DNA of 64,000 nucleotides from Candidatus Izemoplasmatales bacterium (lineage in GTDB: Bacteria > Bacillota_I > Bacilli_A > Izemoplasmatales > Hujiaoplasmataceae): positions 310,001-374,000 of the forward strand of contig JBAZNL010000001.1 of NCBI GenBank assembly GCA_041649275.1, read 5' to 3'. The position numbers and the translations under genes were made by a program. The notes beneath the pieces are model-generated. The model saw only the letters and a list, made by a program, of their open reading frames with translations. It was not told the origin of the DNA and did no database searches. This document shows positions 15,450 through 23,436 of the stretch, one piece after another. Each line of letters begins with the position of its first letter. Position 1 is the stretch's first letter.

Positions 15450-17024
15450 ATGAAAAGACGCATCGCCATCCTGAGCATCCTGATCCTGACCGCAACCCTG
15501 ACGGCGTGCGGCCTGTTTCCCACCTTCACCGTTCCCACGACGAACGTGACGACGGCGTCGACGTCGCCGCTGTCGACGTCCGCGCCGACGACCGGGATTT
15601 CATCGTCGGCGACGACTGCCGCGACGACCACGACGGAGGGGACCCTGTCCACTCTGCCGACCACGACGCAGACGACCTCCGCGCCGACGACGACCGTGAT
15701 GACGACCACCACGCAAACGACGACCCAGACGACCACCACGCAAACCACGACGACGCAGACGACCACGACGACGCAGACCGGCGCGCAGCCGTTCGTCCCG
15801 ACCGGCTATTCGCTCCTTCAGGACGAACTGGACTATGTCGGAATCCCGGCGACGGGGAACGTCAAGCTGCTCGTCTTCGTGATCGATTTCACCGACGCCC
15901 GGCTGGCTTCTTCCGGCGTCACCCTCGCCGACGTCGACAAGGCTTTCAACGGCGCGTCCGCGGACACCGCGTGGGAATCGCTCGCGTCCTTCTATGCCAA
16001 GAGTTCGTACGGACAACTGTCGCTTGACGCCGACATCTTCTCCTACCATGCGTCCGAAACCGTCGCCTACTACGAGGAAGACTGGCTCGACTACTATACC
16101 GAATCGGACCTCATCTACGAGATGATGACCTATTACGACGGCCAGATCGACTATTCCGACTACGACGCAAACGCCGACGGCTACCTCGACGGCGTCTACG
16201 TCCTCTACACCGCGCCCGTCTCGTATAAGTCCGGATCGGATCTCTGGTGGGCCTATCAGGATTACTACTACTACGTGGGCGAGGACTATTTCGACGGCGT
16301 CACACCCAACTACTTCTGCTGGTCGGGCACCGACTTCCTGCTCGAGGCGGGATCGGCCGGCGTCGACGCGCACACCCTGATCCACGAGACCGGCCACATG
16401 CTCGGCCTCGACGACTACTACGACTACGACGATTCCGACGCGTACAACGCGGGCGGCGTCGGCGGCGCCGACATGATGGACTACGCCGTTGGCGACCACA
16501 GCGCGATCTCGAAGATCCTGCTCGGCTGGATCACGCCGCTCGTCGTCACCTCCTCGATGACCGTCGACATCGCCCCGTTCGTCGCCGCGGGCGAGACGAT
16601 CCTGGTGATCGACGAATGGCGCGGCACGATCTTCGACGAGTACCTCCTGATCTCCTACTACACCCCGACGGGACTGAACGCCTACGACAACTACTACCTC
16701 TTCACGATCCCGGGCGTCCTGATCCACCACGTCGACGCCCGCATCGGGCAGGGATACATCGAGGATTCCGCGTATTGGACGATCTTCAACTACAACAACT
16801 CCGACACGGCGCACAAGTTCCTCAAGATCATCGAGGCGGACGAGAACGACCGCATCCCGTACGATGCATGGTGCGAGGACGGCGACCTCTTCCAGGCAGG
16901 AGACGTCTTCCGTCAGACGATCGAACCCGTCTACCGGTGGTACCAGACGTCGCGCACGATGAACTTCACGGTCGCGATCGTGTCCGTCGGGGACACCGCG
17001 GTTTTGACCTTCACCTTCAACTGA
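15450..17024 (+). CDS. M6 family (immune inhibitor A-like) metalloprotease lipoprotein
   Basis: 524 residues. A lipoprotein signal peptide ends in LTACG (lipobox, lipidated Cys about residue 20). It is followed by a Thr-rich linker (residues ~25-112) and a catalytic domain with the zinc motif HETGHMLGLDDYY at residue 312, characteristic of the M6 family. The product should be an anchored, surface-exposed protease with a Thr-rich, possibly glycosylated stalk. It is rich in Tyr and Asp, as in secreted proteins of this type. The start is fixed by CGGAGGT ahead of ATG 15450. Standing alone, it is flanked by its own promoter and a terminator. Confidence 0.88.
   Translation: MKRRIAILSILILTATLTACGLFPTFTVPTTNVTTASTSPLSTSAPTTGISSSATTAATTTTEGTLSTLPTTTQTTSAPTTTVMTTTTQTTTQTTTTQTTTTQTTTTTQTGAQPFVPTGYSLLQDELDYVGIPATGNVKLLVFVIDFTDARLASSGVTLADVDKAFNGASADTAWESLASFYAKSSYGQLSLDADIFSYHASETVAYYEEDWLDYYTESDLIYEMMTYYDGQIDYSDYDANADGYLDGVYVLYTAPVSYKSGSDLWWAYQDYYYYVGEDYFDGVTPNYFCWSGTDFLLEAGSAGVDAHTLIHETGHMLGLDDYYDYDDSDAYNAGGVGGADMMDYAVGDHSAISKILLGWITPLVVTSSMTVDIAPFVAAGETILVIDEWRGTIFDEYLLISYYTPTGLNAYDNYYLFTIPGVLIHHVDARIGQGYIEDSAYWTIFNYNNSDTAHKFLKIIEADENDRIPYDAWCEDGDLFQAGDVFRQTIEPVYRWYQTSRTMNFTVAIVSVGDTAVLTFTFN
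15534..15782 (+). repeat. low-complexity ACN-rich tract encoding a Thr-rich stalk
   Basis: Imperfect tandem units of the type ACGACCACC/ACGCAGACG encode Thr with interspersed Ser, Ala and Gln (TTQTTTTQT-like). It joins the lipidated N-terminus to the protease domain. The tract is likely to vary in length by slippage between strains. Confidence 0.75.
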
Positions 17025-17041
17025 TCGACGCATGAAAACAT

Positions 17042-17076
17042 AAGGGATCGGCCCGCGGGCCGATCCCTTTCATTTT
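17042..17076. terminator. bidirectional intrinsic terminator
   Basis: A 12-bp perfect stem (AAGGGATCGGCC at 17042-17053 with 17058-17069) with a CGCG loop has T-rich sequence on the plus side and lies between the convergent M6 protease and SDR genes. Confidence 0.82.
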
Positions 17077-17873
17077 CCGTACATGCCGTAGACGACCGCT
17101 TCGACGAGCCGCTTCGGCAGGATCCTCTTCAGGAACAGGAACAGTTTGTACTGGAATCCCACCGCGACCTGCGGCGGCATCCTCCGCCGGTCCAGAACCC
17201 GGCCGACGACCCTGGCGACGGCTTCGGGAGGCATCCCGTGCCGTTCGTCGGTCTCCATCTTCGCCACCGAACGGGCGATCCGCGCGTCATAGACGCCGGT
17301 CGATCCGGCACGTTTCTCGCGGCTGTCCGTGAAGCCGGTCGCGGTATCGCCGGGAAGGACCGCGGCGACCTGCACGCCGAGCGGCCGGAGTTCGAGCCGG
17401 AGGGTGTCGTTGAAGGCGTTCAGCGCCGCCTTCGACATCGAGTAGAAGGCCTGGAAGGGGATCGCCAGCTCGGCGGCGACGGACGAGACGTTCACGATCC
17501 GTCCCTGCGATGCGCGGAGGGCGGGAAGGAGCGCCTTCGTGATCGCAAAGGCGCCGAAGAGGTTGACGTCGAACTGGCGCTTCGCGTCCGCAAGGAGCGT
17601 CTCCTCGATCGCGCCGGAGATCCCCATCCCGGCGCAGTTGACGAGGGCGTCGATGCGGGGATGCTTCACAAGGATGCCGTCCTTGACCGCGTGGAGGACG
17701 TCGTCCTCGCGGGTCAGGTCGGCGGTGACGTAGTCGAAGGCGTAGGGCTTCTTCGGCAGCGTGCGGGAGAGCCCGACGACGGTCCAGCCGGCCGCGGCGA
17801 GATGCGATGCGATCGCGTAGCCGATGCCGCTCGAGGCACCGGTGACGACGACCGTCCTATTCATGGCGGGCAT
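17070..17873 (-). CDS. short-chain dehydrogenase/reductase, candidate 3-ketosphinganine reductase
   Basis: 267 residues. Classical SDR features: TGASSGIG cofactor loop (residues 11-18), NCAG, and the catalytic Ser131, Tyr144 and Lys148 (YSMSK). A basic, hydrophobic C-terminus (about 238-267) may touch the membrane. The gene overlaps the 3' end of the serine-palmitoyltransferase-like gene and is the last gene of that operon. In sphingolipid producers the 3-ketosphinganine made by SPT is reduced by such an SDR, so that role is proposed; it is inference from context. An alternative start is ATG at 17864. Confidence 0.85.
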   Translation of the reverse strand: MPAMNRTVVVTGASSGIGYAIASHLAAAGWTVVGLSRTLPKKPYAFDYVTADLTREDDVLHAVKDGILVKHPRIDALVNCAGMGISGAIEETLLADAKRQFDVNLFGAFAITKALLPALRASQGRIVNVSSVAAELAIPFQAFYSMSKAALNAFNDTLRLELRPLGVQVAAVLPGDTATGFTDSREKRAGSTGVYDARIARSVAKMETDERHGMPPEAVARVVGRVLDRRRMPPQVAVGFQYKLFLFLKRILPKRLVEAVVYGMYGK

Positions 17874-19080
17874 GAAGCAGCGCGAGCAGGTCCTCGTCCT
17901 TCTCCGGCAGGCTCCGGAGCACGTCGGCGATGATCTGGACCGCTTCGTCCATGAGCGCTTTGGTATGGGTGGCGGTGTAGCTGGTGCGGATCAGGCATTC
18001 CCCTTCGGGGGTCGCCGGGGGAAGGACCGGGTTCACGTAGACGCCGCGCTCGAAGAGCACCTTGCAGGCGACGAGCGTGCGGAGCACGGAGTAGGTGTAG
18101 ATCGGGATGATCGGGACGATCGAGTTTTCGATGATCTTGACGCCGCGGGTCTTGAGCCCCTCGCGGACGTAGGCGGCGATGTCGAGCAGCGCCTTCGGGC
18201 GCTCCGGCTCGTCCTTCAGGATGTGCAGGGCTTCGAGCGCGCAGGCGGCGTTCGCCGGCGTGATCGCCGCGCAGAAGATGAACGGGCGCGACTTGTGCTT
18301 CACGAACTCGACGATCTTGCGGTCGGCGGCCATGTATCCGCCGAGCGAGGCGAGCGACTTGGAGAAGGTTCCCATGATGATGTCGACGTCCTGCTCGAGC
18401 CCGAAATGCTCGGCCGTGCCGCGGCCGTGGGCGCCGAGGACGCCGAAGCCGTGGGCGTCATCGACCATCACGCGGGCGCCGTACTGCTTCGCGAGACGGA
18501 CGATCCCGGGCAGGTCGCAGATGTCGCCGGACATCGAGAAGACGCCGTCGGTGACGATCAGGAAACCCTTCGACGGATCGGCCTCGGACAGACACCTCTC
18601 GAGGTCGGCCATGTCGTTGTGCTTGTAACGGACGAGGGTCGCGTACGAAAGCTTCACGCCGTCGTAGATCGAGGCGTGGTTCTCGCGGTCGCTGAAGACG
18701 AGGTCGTTGCGGCCGGCGATCGCGGAGATGATTCCCAGGTTGGACTGGAAGCCGGTCGAAAACGTGACGACCGCATCTTTGTGGAGGAACTCCGCGAGTT
18801 CCTTCTCGAGTCTGACGTGGGTCGTCAGGGTGCCGTTCAGGAAGCGGGAACCGGAGACGCCGGAGCCGAATTCGGCGAGCGCATCGATGCCGGCCCTGAT
18901 CACGCGCGGATCGCCCGTGAGGCCGAGGTAGTTGTTCGAGCCGATCATGATCTTGCGCTCGCCCTCCATCACGACCTCGATGTCCTGCTTCGTTTCGAGA
19001 GCGTGGAAATAGGGGTAGACGCCGAGCGCCTTGTATTCGTCCACCATCGTGAACTCATCGCATTTCTTGAACAGGTCCAT
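17857..19080 (-). CDS. alpha-oxoamine synthase family enzyme, serine palmitoyltransferase-like
   Basis: 407 residues, PLP fold type I. PLP lysine K241 lies in GTFSKSLASLGG, with His135 (ring-stacking, DRENHASIYDG) and Asp207/His210 in VDDAHGFG. Segments GVYPYF near the N-terminus, YKHNDMADLE and VTDGVFSMSGD follow bacterial serine palmitoyltransferases more closely than Kbl or BioF, from memory of the Bacteroides-type enzyme. SPT condenses serine with an acyl thioester to 3-ketosphinganine. No biotin or threonine-catabolism gene is nearby, and a reductase follows directly. Kbl or AONS activity remains possible. Confidence 0.85.
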   Translation of the reverse strand: MDLFKKCDEFTMVDEYKALGVYPYFHALETKQDIEVVMEGERKIMIGSNNYLGLTGDPRVIRAGIDALAEFGSGVSGSRFLNGTLTTHVRLEKELAEFLHKDAVVTFSTGFQSNLGIISAIAGRNDLVFSDRENHASIYDGVKLSYATLVRYKHNDMADLERCLSEADPSKGFLIVTDGVFSMSGDICDLPGIVRLAKQYGARVMVDDAHGFGVLGAHGRGTAEHFGLEQDVDIIMGTFSKSLASLGGYMAADRKIVEFVKHKSRPFIFCAAITPANAACALEALHILKDEPERPKALLDIAAYVREGLKTRGVKIIENSIVPIIPIYTYSVLRTLVACKVLFERGVYVNPVLPPATPEGECLIRTSYTATHTKALMDEAVQIIADVLRSLPEKDEDLLALLHARHE

Positions 19081-19115
19081 AGTCAGTTCTCCTTGTCTTC
19101 GTTCCGGGATGCCGG

Positions 19116-19838
19116 TCAGTCTTCGGTGGCGACGATGTTGCCGTGGTACACCGCGAGTTCCTCGCCTTCGAACTCGACGCGGCGCATGTTCTCGTCGAGG
19201 AAGCGCTTCTCGTCCTCGAGGTCGGCGAGGATGCCGTAGAAGGTCTCGTCCATGACGAGCGGGTCGAACTGGCCGTCGTTGGCGCGTTCGGCGAGCCGAA
19301 GCGCGAGTTCCCGTCCGTCGTAGGCGACATCGTAGCCGCTCTGCGGTTCGCCGATCGTGACGGCGTCCGGATCGGGCAGTTCGTCGTCGGCGATCGTCTC
19401 CTGGAAGGCGGCGAGGCCGATGCCCGCCTCGATCTGCGGATAGCCGTGCTCGGCGAGCGCGAGGTTGTAGGTCTCGAGCATCGTGTTGATGTCGACGGCG
19501 TCGTCGAACAGTTCGACCGCGCTGTCGCCGTCCGGCGTATACGCCGTCGCCTTGACGTAGTCGTCGCCCGATTCGACGAGCATCACCTCGGGATCGGACT
19601 TGCAGACGACGAGGCTTTCGAGGATGAACGATTCGAGCAGGCGGGCCGCCTTCGGTTCCGAGTTGGGTCCGTAGAAGTCGTCGACGTTCTTGACGAGCAG
19701 GTAGAGGTCCGCGTAGAATTCGCTCGGTTCGAAGTCGTCGTCGGGGAAATACGTATCCGCGCGGCGCGACGGTTCCTGGCTGTAGCGGGGTTCGTCCTCG
19801 GCGAGGATCGACCGGATTTTGGTTAGGATGTCTCTCAT
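19116..19838 (-). CDS. class III nucleotide-cyclase-like protein (probably degenerate)
   Basis: 240 residues, strongly acidic. The central part (about 45-160: LYLLVKNVDDFY, FILESLVVCKSDPEVMLVESGDDYVKA written at positions ~75-105, then INTMLETYNLALAEHGYPQIEAGIGLA) has the helix/strand order of the adenylate/guanylate cyclase homology domain, including a K..GD-like and a P.I..GIGLA segment. The metal-binding Asp pair is not clear, so it may be inactive. It is the first gene of the operon with the SPT-like and SDR genes. ATG 19838 has GGAG eight bases upstream. Confidence 0.5.
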   Translation of the reverse strand: MRDILTKIRSILAEDEPRYSQEPSRRADTYFPDDDFEPSEFYADLYLLVKNVDDFYGPNSEPKAARLLESFILESLVVCKSDPEVMLVESGDDYVKATAYTPDGDSAVELFDDAVDINTMLETYNLALAEHGYPQIEAGIGLAAFQETIADDELPDPDAVTIGEPQSGYDVAYDGRELALRLAERANDGQFDPLVMDETFYGILADLEDEKRFLDENMRRVEFEGEELAVYHGNIVATED

Positions 19839-19868
19839 GGATTGGGTCTCCTTGCGCACATAGTCGGT

Positions 19869-19877
19869 ATTATATCA
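19869..19877 (-). promoter_or_regulatory. extended -10 promoter of the SPT operon
   Basis: On the minus strand TGATATAAT, 31 bp upstream of ATG 19838. No -35 match at the right distance. Confidence 0.7.
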
Positions 19878-19915
19878 TACTTCAAAGTGTTTGGATAGGG
19901 TTTCCGAAGGAATGA

Positions 19916-19933
19916 AAGGCCGCCGTAGGCGGC
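19916..19933 (-). terminator. weak terminator after the MFS gene
   Basis: GCCGCC/GGCGGC stem (19919-19933, 3-nt loop) followed on the minus strand by CTTTCATT; it lies just beyond the stop at 19937. Confidence 0.45.
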
Positions 19934-19936
19934 GGG

Positions 19937-21148
19937 TCATGCCGGATCCCGTTTCGGGCGGACCGACATGACGACGAGCGATGCGGCCGCGGACGCGACG
20001 CCGAGCGCCGCCCCGAGCAAGAACGGGGCGTATGGTCCGAGACCGTCCCAGAGCAGGCCGGCGATGATCGAGGCGAAGAGATAGCCGATCCCCTGGGCCG
20101 TGCCGTAGAGCCCGAGTACGGTGCCGCGCACATTCTTCGGCGCGTACTCCGAGAGGAACGCCTTCTCCGCTCCGTTCACCATCGCCGTGAAGAGACCGTA
20201 GACGACGAAGAGGCCGTAGAACATCCACGCCCGGTCCGCGAAGGCGAAGCCGAGGTAGACGAAGCCGAAGAGCAGGTACGCGGGGACGACGAGCTTCCGC
20301 CGGCCGATGCGATCCGAAAGTTTGCCGAGCGGATACGACAAAAGCGATCCGGACACGTAGTAGATGAAGTAGAGGAAGAGCATCGACGCCGTGTCGAACC
20401 CGGCATCGCCCGCCCGCAGGATCAAAAAGGCGTCGGACGGATAGCCGATCGCGAACGCGAACACGATCAGCAGGTAACCGGAGACGCGGCGGTCGAGCCG
20501 GAGTCCCTTGAGCGTGAACTTCTCTCCCGACGGGCGCGCGTCCTTCTTTTCGACGACGAACGCAAGCGCGATCAGCCCGAGGAGGGTCGGCACGATCGAA
20601 ATCAGGAAGATCGACTTGAAGGCCTGGACGTCGACGAGCGTCCCGCTTTCGCTCACGAGCAGGCGGTAGAGCAGGATCGAGACGAGCACGCCGGATCCGG
20701 CCCCGAACATGTCGAAGGTCTTGTGCAGCCCGAAGGCGCGGCCGAGCTCCTTTCCCCCCGAGGCGGCGACGAGCGCGTCGCGCGGCGCGGTGCGGATGCC
20801 CTTGCCGATGCGGTCGACGAGGCGTGCGAACAGGATGCCCACCCAGCTGAACGAGAAGAACAGCAGGATCTTGTAGAGCAGGGCGCTCGCATAGCCCATG
20901 AACGCGAGCCGCTTCTTGTTCTGATATTTGTCGCCGACGAACCCGGAGTAGACCTTGAGGAGCGAAGCCGTCGCTTCGGCGACACCTTCGATGACGCCGA
21001 CGACGGCGATCGTCGTGAACGTCGAAAGGTAGATGGTCACGAGCGGGTAGACCATCTCCGTGGACAGGTCGATGAACATCGACACCAGTCCGATCAGCAG
21101 GACGTTCCGGATTCCCTGCTTGACCGTGAATTTCCGTTCCTCTTCCAT
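19937..21148 (-). CDS. MFS transporter
   Basis: 403 residues with about 12 hydrophobic helices. The MFS loop 2-3 signature appears as GDKYQNKKRLAFMG and again after helix 8 as GKLSDRIGRRKLVVP. The first half carries the conserved RIGKGIRTAPRDAL segment typical of the small-molecule exporter branch sometimes annotated as YxiO-like or fosmidomycin-type. Substrate unknown. It follows the transaldolase gene without a clear promoter, but a strong terminator lies between them, so it may depend on read-through or an unseen promoter. Confidence 0.9.
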   Translation of the reverse strand: MEEERKFTVKQGIRNVLLIGLVSMFIDLSTEMVYPLVTIYLSTFTTIAVVGVIEGVAEATASLLKVYSGFVGDKYQNKKRLAFMGYASALLYKILLFFSFSWVGILFARLVDRIGKGIRTAPRDALVAASGGKELGRAFGLHKTFDMFGAGSGVLVSILLYRLLVSESGTLVDVQAFKSIFLISIVPTLLGLIALAFVVEKKDARPSGEKFTLKGLRLDRRVSGYLLIVFAFAIGYPSDAFLILRAGDAGFDTASMLFLYFIYYVSGSLLSYPLGKLSDRIGRRKLVVPAYLLFGFVYLGFAFADRAWMFYGLFVVYGLFTAMVNGAEKAFLSEYAPKNVRGTVLGLYGTAQGIGYLFASIIAGLLWDGLGPYAPFLLGAALGVASAAASLVVMSVRPKRDPA

Positions 21149-21200
21149 GATGCGCCCTTCCTTCAGCCGGGAAAAACCGGCGATCGATGTCCAAACGAAG

Positions 21201-21224
21201 AAAAGACGGCCGTCGCCGGCCGTC
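21201..21224 (-). terminator. intrinsic terminator after transaldolase
   Basis: GACGGCC (21205-21211) pairs with GGCCGTC (21218-21224), followed on the minus strand by TTTTC; 6 bp beyond the transaldolase stop. Confidence 0.8.
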
Positions 21225-21229
21225 CGGTG

Positions 21230-21871
21230 TCACTTGCCCGCGTTTCGGAAGATTTCCAGGCCCTTGGTCGTGAGCGGGTGCTCCAGCATCTGCAGGAACA
21301 CCTTGTAGGGGATCGTGGCGACGTCGGCGCCGGCTAGGGCGGCCTGCTCGACGTGCTTCGGATGGCGGATCGAGGCGGCGATGATCGCCGTTTCGATCCC
21401 GTAGTTGTCGAAGGCGACGCGGATGTCCTCGAGCAGCCGGTAACCCGCCTCGGGATCGTTCGTGAAATCGTCGAGACGCCCCATGAAGGGCGAGACGTAG
21501 GTCGCTCCGGCCTTCGCCGCGGCGATCGCCTGCGGGACGCTGAAGACGAGCGTCACGTTCGTCTTGATGCCGAGCTTGGAGAGGCGGGCCGTGGCCTTGA
21601 TGCCCTCGAGGGTCATCGGCAACTTGATCACGATGTTCGGATGGAGACGGGCGTAGCCGAAGGCTTCCTCGACCATCGCGTCGGCGAGCCCTTCCTTGAC
21701 CTCGGCGCTGATCGGTCCGTCGATCAGGGTCGTGATCTCGCGGATCACGGAAAGCAGGTCCTTGCCCGCCTTGGCGATGAGCGAGGGGTTGGTGGTGACG
21801 CCGGCGACGATGCCCCAGGTCGCAGCGGTCTGAATTTCTTCGATGATGGCGGTGTCGATGAACAGGTTCAT
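21230..21871 (-). CDS. tal: transaldolase (FSA/TalC-like short subfamily)
   Basis: 213 residues, the short TIM-barrel transaldolase. The Schiff-base lysine is K83 in VIKLPMT. The sequence has Glu at the position where true fructose-6-phosphate aldolases have Gln59 (ISAEVKE) and Phe where they have Tyr131 (YVSPFMGRLDD), which points to transaldolase rather than FSA activity. It transfers dihydroxyacetone units in the non-oxidative pentose phosphate pathway. ATG with GGAGGTACC upstream; own extended -10 promoter and terminator, so monocistronic. Confidence 0.92.
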   Translation of the reverse strand: MNLFIDTAIIEEIQTAATWGIVAGVTTNPSLIAKAGKDLLSVIREITTLIDGPISAEVKEGLADAMVEEAFGYARLHPNIVIKLPMTLEGIKATARLSKLGIKTNVTLVFSVPQAIAAAKAGATYVSPFMGRLDDFTNDPEAGYRLLEDIRVAFDNYGIETAIIAASIRHPKHVEQAALAGADVATIPYKVFLQMLEHPLTTKGLEIFRNAGK

Positions 21872-21957
21872 GTGGTACCTCCCTTGGGTTGACAGGACGA
21901 GACGGACCCCGTTCGCGAGGACCGGGACGGATTCGTCGTCCGGAAAAGTCTTTATAT

Positions 21958-21966
21958 ATTATATCA
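21958..21966 (-). promoter_or_regulatory. extended -10 promoter of the transaldolase gene
   Basis: TGATATAAT on the minus strand, about 87 bp upstream of the transaldolase ATG; it overlaps the last codon of the GNAT gene. The leader is unusually long for this window. Confidence 0.65.
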
Positions 21967-22602
21967 CAACTTGCGCGCGTTTGGTCGGGACAGATGCGAT
22001 TCCGGCGCTTCGCAGAGCATCATGATCGCGTCGTGACGATCGCCGTCCGCCGTCCCGGCGTGGCGCACCGACGCCCTGAACCCGAGCGCCTCGTAGAACG
22101 CGATCGCCGCGACGTTCCTGCCGCTCACGTGCAGGGCGAGGGGCGTCGTTCCCAGACCGAGTTCCTCGAGGATGACGCGGCCGATCCCCTTCCGCCTGAA
22201 TTCTTCCGCCACGCAGAGATAGACGACGTAGGTCGCCTCCCGCGGCATCGTTCCCCGCAGGATTGCGCCGAGGCGCAGAAGCGTCGGCAGGCGCTTCAGG
22301 AATCCGAATCCCCCGAAAGTCGCCATGAAGGCGGCGCCGGCGGCTCGTCCGAGACGACGGCGGTCGCGGACCGGATGGCTGGAGACGACGCCGACGACGT
22401 CTCCGTCCAGCACGGCGCACCGGAGATGGGGCGCGGCGAAGTAGGACGTTCCCCGGTCCAGCAGCGCGCGGAGGACTTTCGTTCCCTCTTCGCCCGGCCC
22501 GTAGACCAGGGCGTTGAATTCCGGATCGGAGCGCCACAAAAGCGATGCGACGCGGTCGGAATCGTGTTTCCGAGGATCGAACGGTTCGAGCAACTCCCTC
22601 AC
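21964..22602 (-). CDS. GNAT family N-acetyltransferase
   Basis: 212 residues. The acetyl-CoA site is VYLCVAEEFRRKGIGRVIL (about 125-143), and the C-terminal NVAAIAFYEALGF closes the GNAT fold; acceptor unknown. The only in-frame start is GTG at 22602. No ribosome site with normal spacing precedes it. A TACAAT -10 (22618-22613) would put the transcript start within a few bases of the GTG, so the message may be leaderless. A terminator lies further upstream (22653-22680). Confidence 0.85.
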   Translation of the reverse strand: MRELLEPFDPRKHDSDRVASLLWRSDPEFNALVYGPGEEGTKVLRALLDRGTSYFAAPHLRCAVLDGDVVGVVSSHPVRDRRRLGRAAGAAFMATFGGFGFLKRLPTLLRLGAILRGTMPREATYVVYLCVAEEFRRKGIGRVILEELGLGTTPLALHVSGRNVAAIAFYEALGFRASVRHAGTADGDRHDAIMMLCEAPESHLSRPNARKL

Positions 22603-22652
22603 CCCCGATGCGATTGTACCATGATCGGGCGGTCGGCGGAATCGGAGGAATG

Positions 22653-22680
22653 AAAAAAGGCAGAGATTTCCATCTCTGCC
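22653..22680 (-). terminator. intrinsic terminator after tRNA-Lys
   Basis: A perfect 9-bp stem (GGCAGAGAT at 22659-22667 with 22672-22680) with a 4-nt loop and six T on the minus strand, 12 bp beyond the tRNA end. Confidence 0.9.
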
Positions 22681-22691
22681 CGATCATGCGC

Positions 22692-22767
22692 TGGTGCGCC
22701 ATCAGGGACTCGAACCCGGGACCCAATGATTAAGAGTCATTTGCTCTACCAACTGAGCTAATGGCGC
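22692..22767 (-). tRNA. tRNA-Lys (anticodon CTT)
   Basis: 76-nt cloverleaf read on the minus strand. Acceptor GCGCCAT pairs with ATGGCGC, then discriminator A and encoded CCA. The D arm GCTCAGTTGGTAGAGC and T loop TTCGAGT are standard. The anticodon loop is CTCTTAA between AATGA and TCATT, giving CTT, which reads AAG. The T stem has one C-U mismatch. It decodes the Lys codon favoured in this GC-rich genome. Confidence 0.96.
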
Positions 22768-22778
22768 GTGCATTGAAT

Positions 22779-22807
22779 ATGATAATCCAAAGCGTTCGAT
22801 TTGTCCA
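22779..22807 (-). promoter_or_regulatory. promoter of tRNA-Lys
   Basis: TGGACA (22807-22802), 17-bp spacer, TATCAT (22784-22779) on the minus strand, with the start expected about 5 bp before the tRNA. Confidence 0.72.
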
Positions 22808-23329
22808 CTACTTTTGATCGACGATTTTCAAAAAGGCCTTCAGCCGGTCGAACGGGACGAAATGGACGCCTTCGACCGCCTTCTCCGGGCGGACCAGCTC
22901 GACGTCGGATTCGTTCAGATAGCGCGTCACGTTATGCGCCGTCGGATAGAGGAGGGCGATCCTGACGATCCGCTTCGCGGTGTTCGGGGTCTCCTCGAGA
23001 AACGCCGCGACGCCCTTCACGAGCGTCGGCTTCGTCGACCGCTTCCAGTTCCCCGGATCGTCGTTCTCGCACCAGTAGAGGCGATTGGTGAGGATCAGTT
23101 CGGATCCGAAGCGGAGGGGGACGACCTTGACGGCATAGAACGCGCCGTCGGTCTCGACGTCGCACCGGTTGCCGGAAAAGGTCACGACCGCGTTTTCGGC
23201 GATAGTGCGGAAGGCGGCGGCGATCGCCGCACGGCGACGCTTCTCCGCCAGTCGGGAAGCCACCCTCGGGACGCCGAGAAGGACGATGGCGGAAGTGACG
23301 GCGATGATGGCGATCAGGATCGGTTCCAT
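22808..23329 (-). CDS. membrane-anchored protein of unknown function
   Basis: 173 residues: one N-terminal helix (residues 2-20) followed by a basic segment and a globular alpha/beta domain (VVTFSGNRCDVETDGAFYAVKVVPL...TNRLYWC..., ending HFVPFDRLKAFL). The order Asp...Lys near residues 60-70 faintly recalls PD-(D/E)XK-like folds, but this is not enough to call a nuclease. ATG 23329 is preceded by GGAGGACGTCC. It has its own extended -10 (23360-23368). Confidence 0.55.
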   Translation of the reverse strand: MEPILIAIIAVTSAIVLLGVPRVASRLAEKRRRAAIAAAFRTIAENAVVTFSGNRCDVETDGAFYAVKVVPLRFGSELILTNRLYWCENDDPGNWKRSTKPTLVKGVAAFLEETPNTAKRIVRIALLYPTAHNVTRYLNESDVELVRPEKAVEGVHFVPFDRLKAFLKIVDQK

Positions 23330-23359
23330 GGACGTCCTCCTTTCCGACGGGTCACGCCC

Positions 23360-23368
23360 ATTATAGCA
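23360..23368 (-). promoter_or_regulatory. extended -10 promoter of the 22808-23329 gene
   Basis: TGCTATAAT on the minus strand, 31 bp upstream of the ATG; no clear -35. Confidence 0.65.
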
Positions 23369-23387
23369 TAACGCACGGCTCGTGGAA

Positions 23388-23416
23388 ACAAAAAAGCCGC
23401 CCCCGACGGGCGGCTT
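23388..23416 (-). terminator. intrinsic terminator after the FMN_bind-like lipoprotein gene
   Basis: GCCGCCC (23396-23402) pairs with GGGCGGC (23408-23414), extended by AA/TT, followed on the minus strand by a T run. 20 bp beyond the stop at 23437. Confidence 0.85.
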
Positions 23417-23436
23417 CGATGCATGAGGATGGATCC

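Noticed and set aside
15534..15782. Possible CRISPR-like or tandem DNA repeat
   Set aside because: Units are 3-9 bp codon repeats in frame with a Thr-rich linker, with no spacers.
15600..17033. 477-codon minus-strand frame opposite the M6 protease
   Set aside because: Repetitive V/D/G/R composition mirrors the Thr/Tyr/Asp-rich protease; no ribosome site.
21230..21871. Fructose-6-phosphate aldolase
   Set aside because: Glu and Phe replace the Gln and Tyr diagnostic for FSA, favouring transaldolase.
22692..22767. tRNA as an integration site for a mobile element
   Set aside because: No duplicated tRNA 3' end, integrase or cargo genes flank it.
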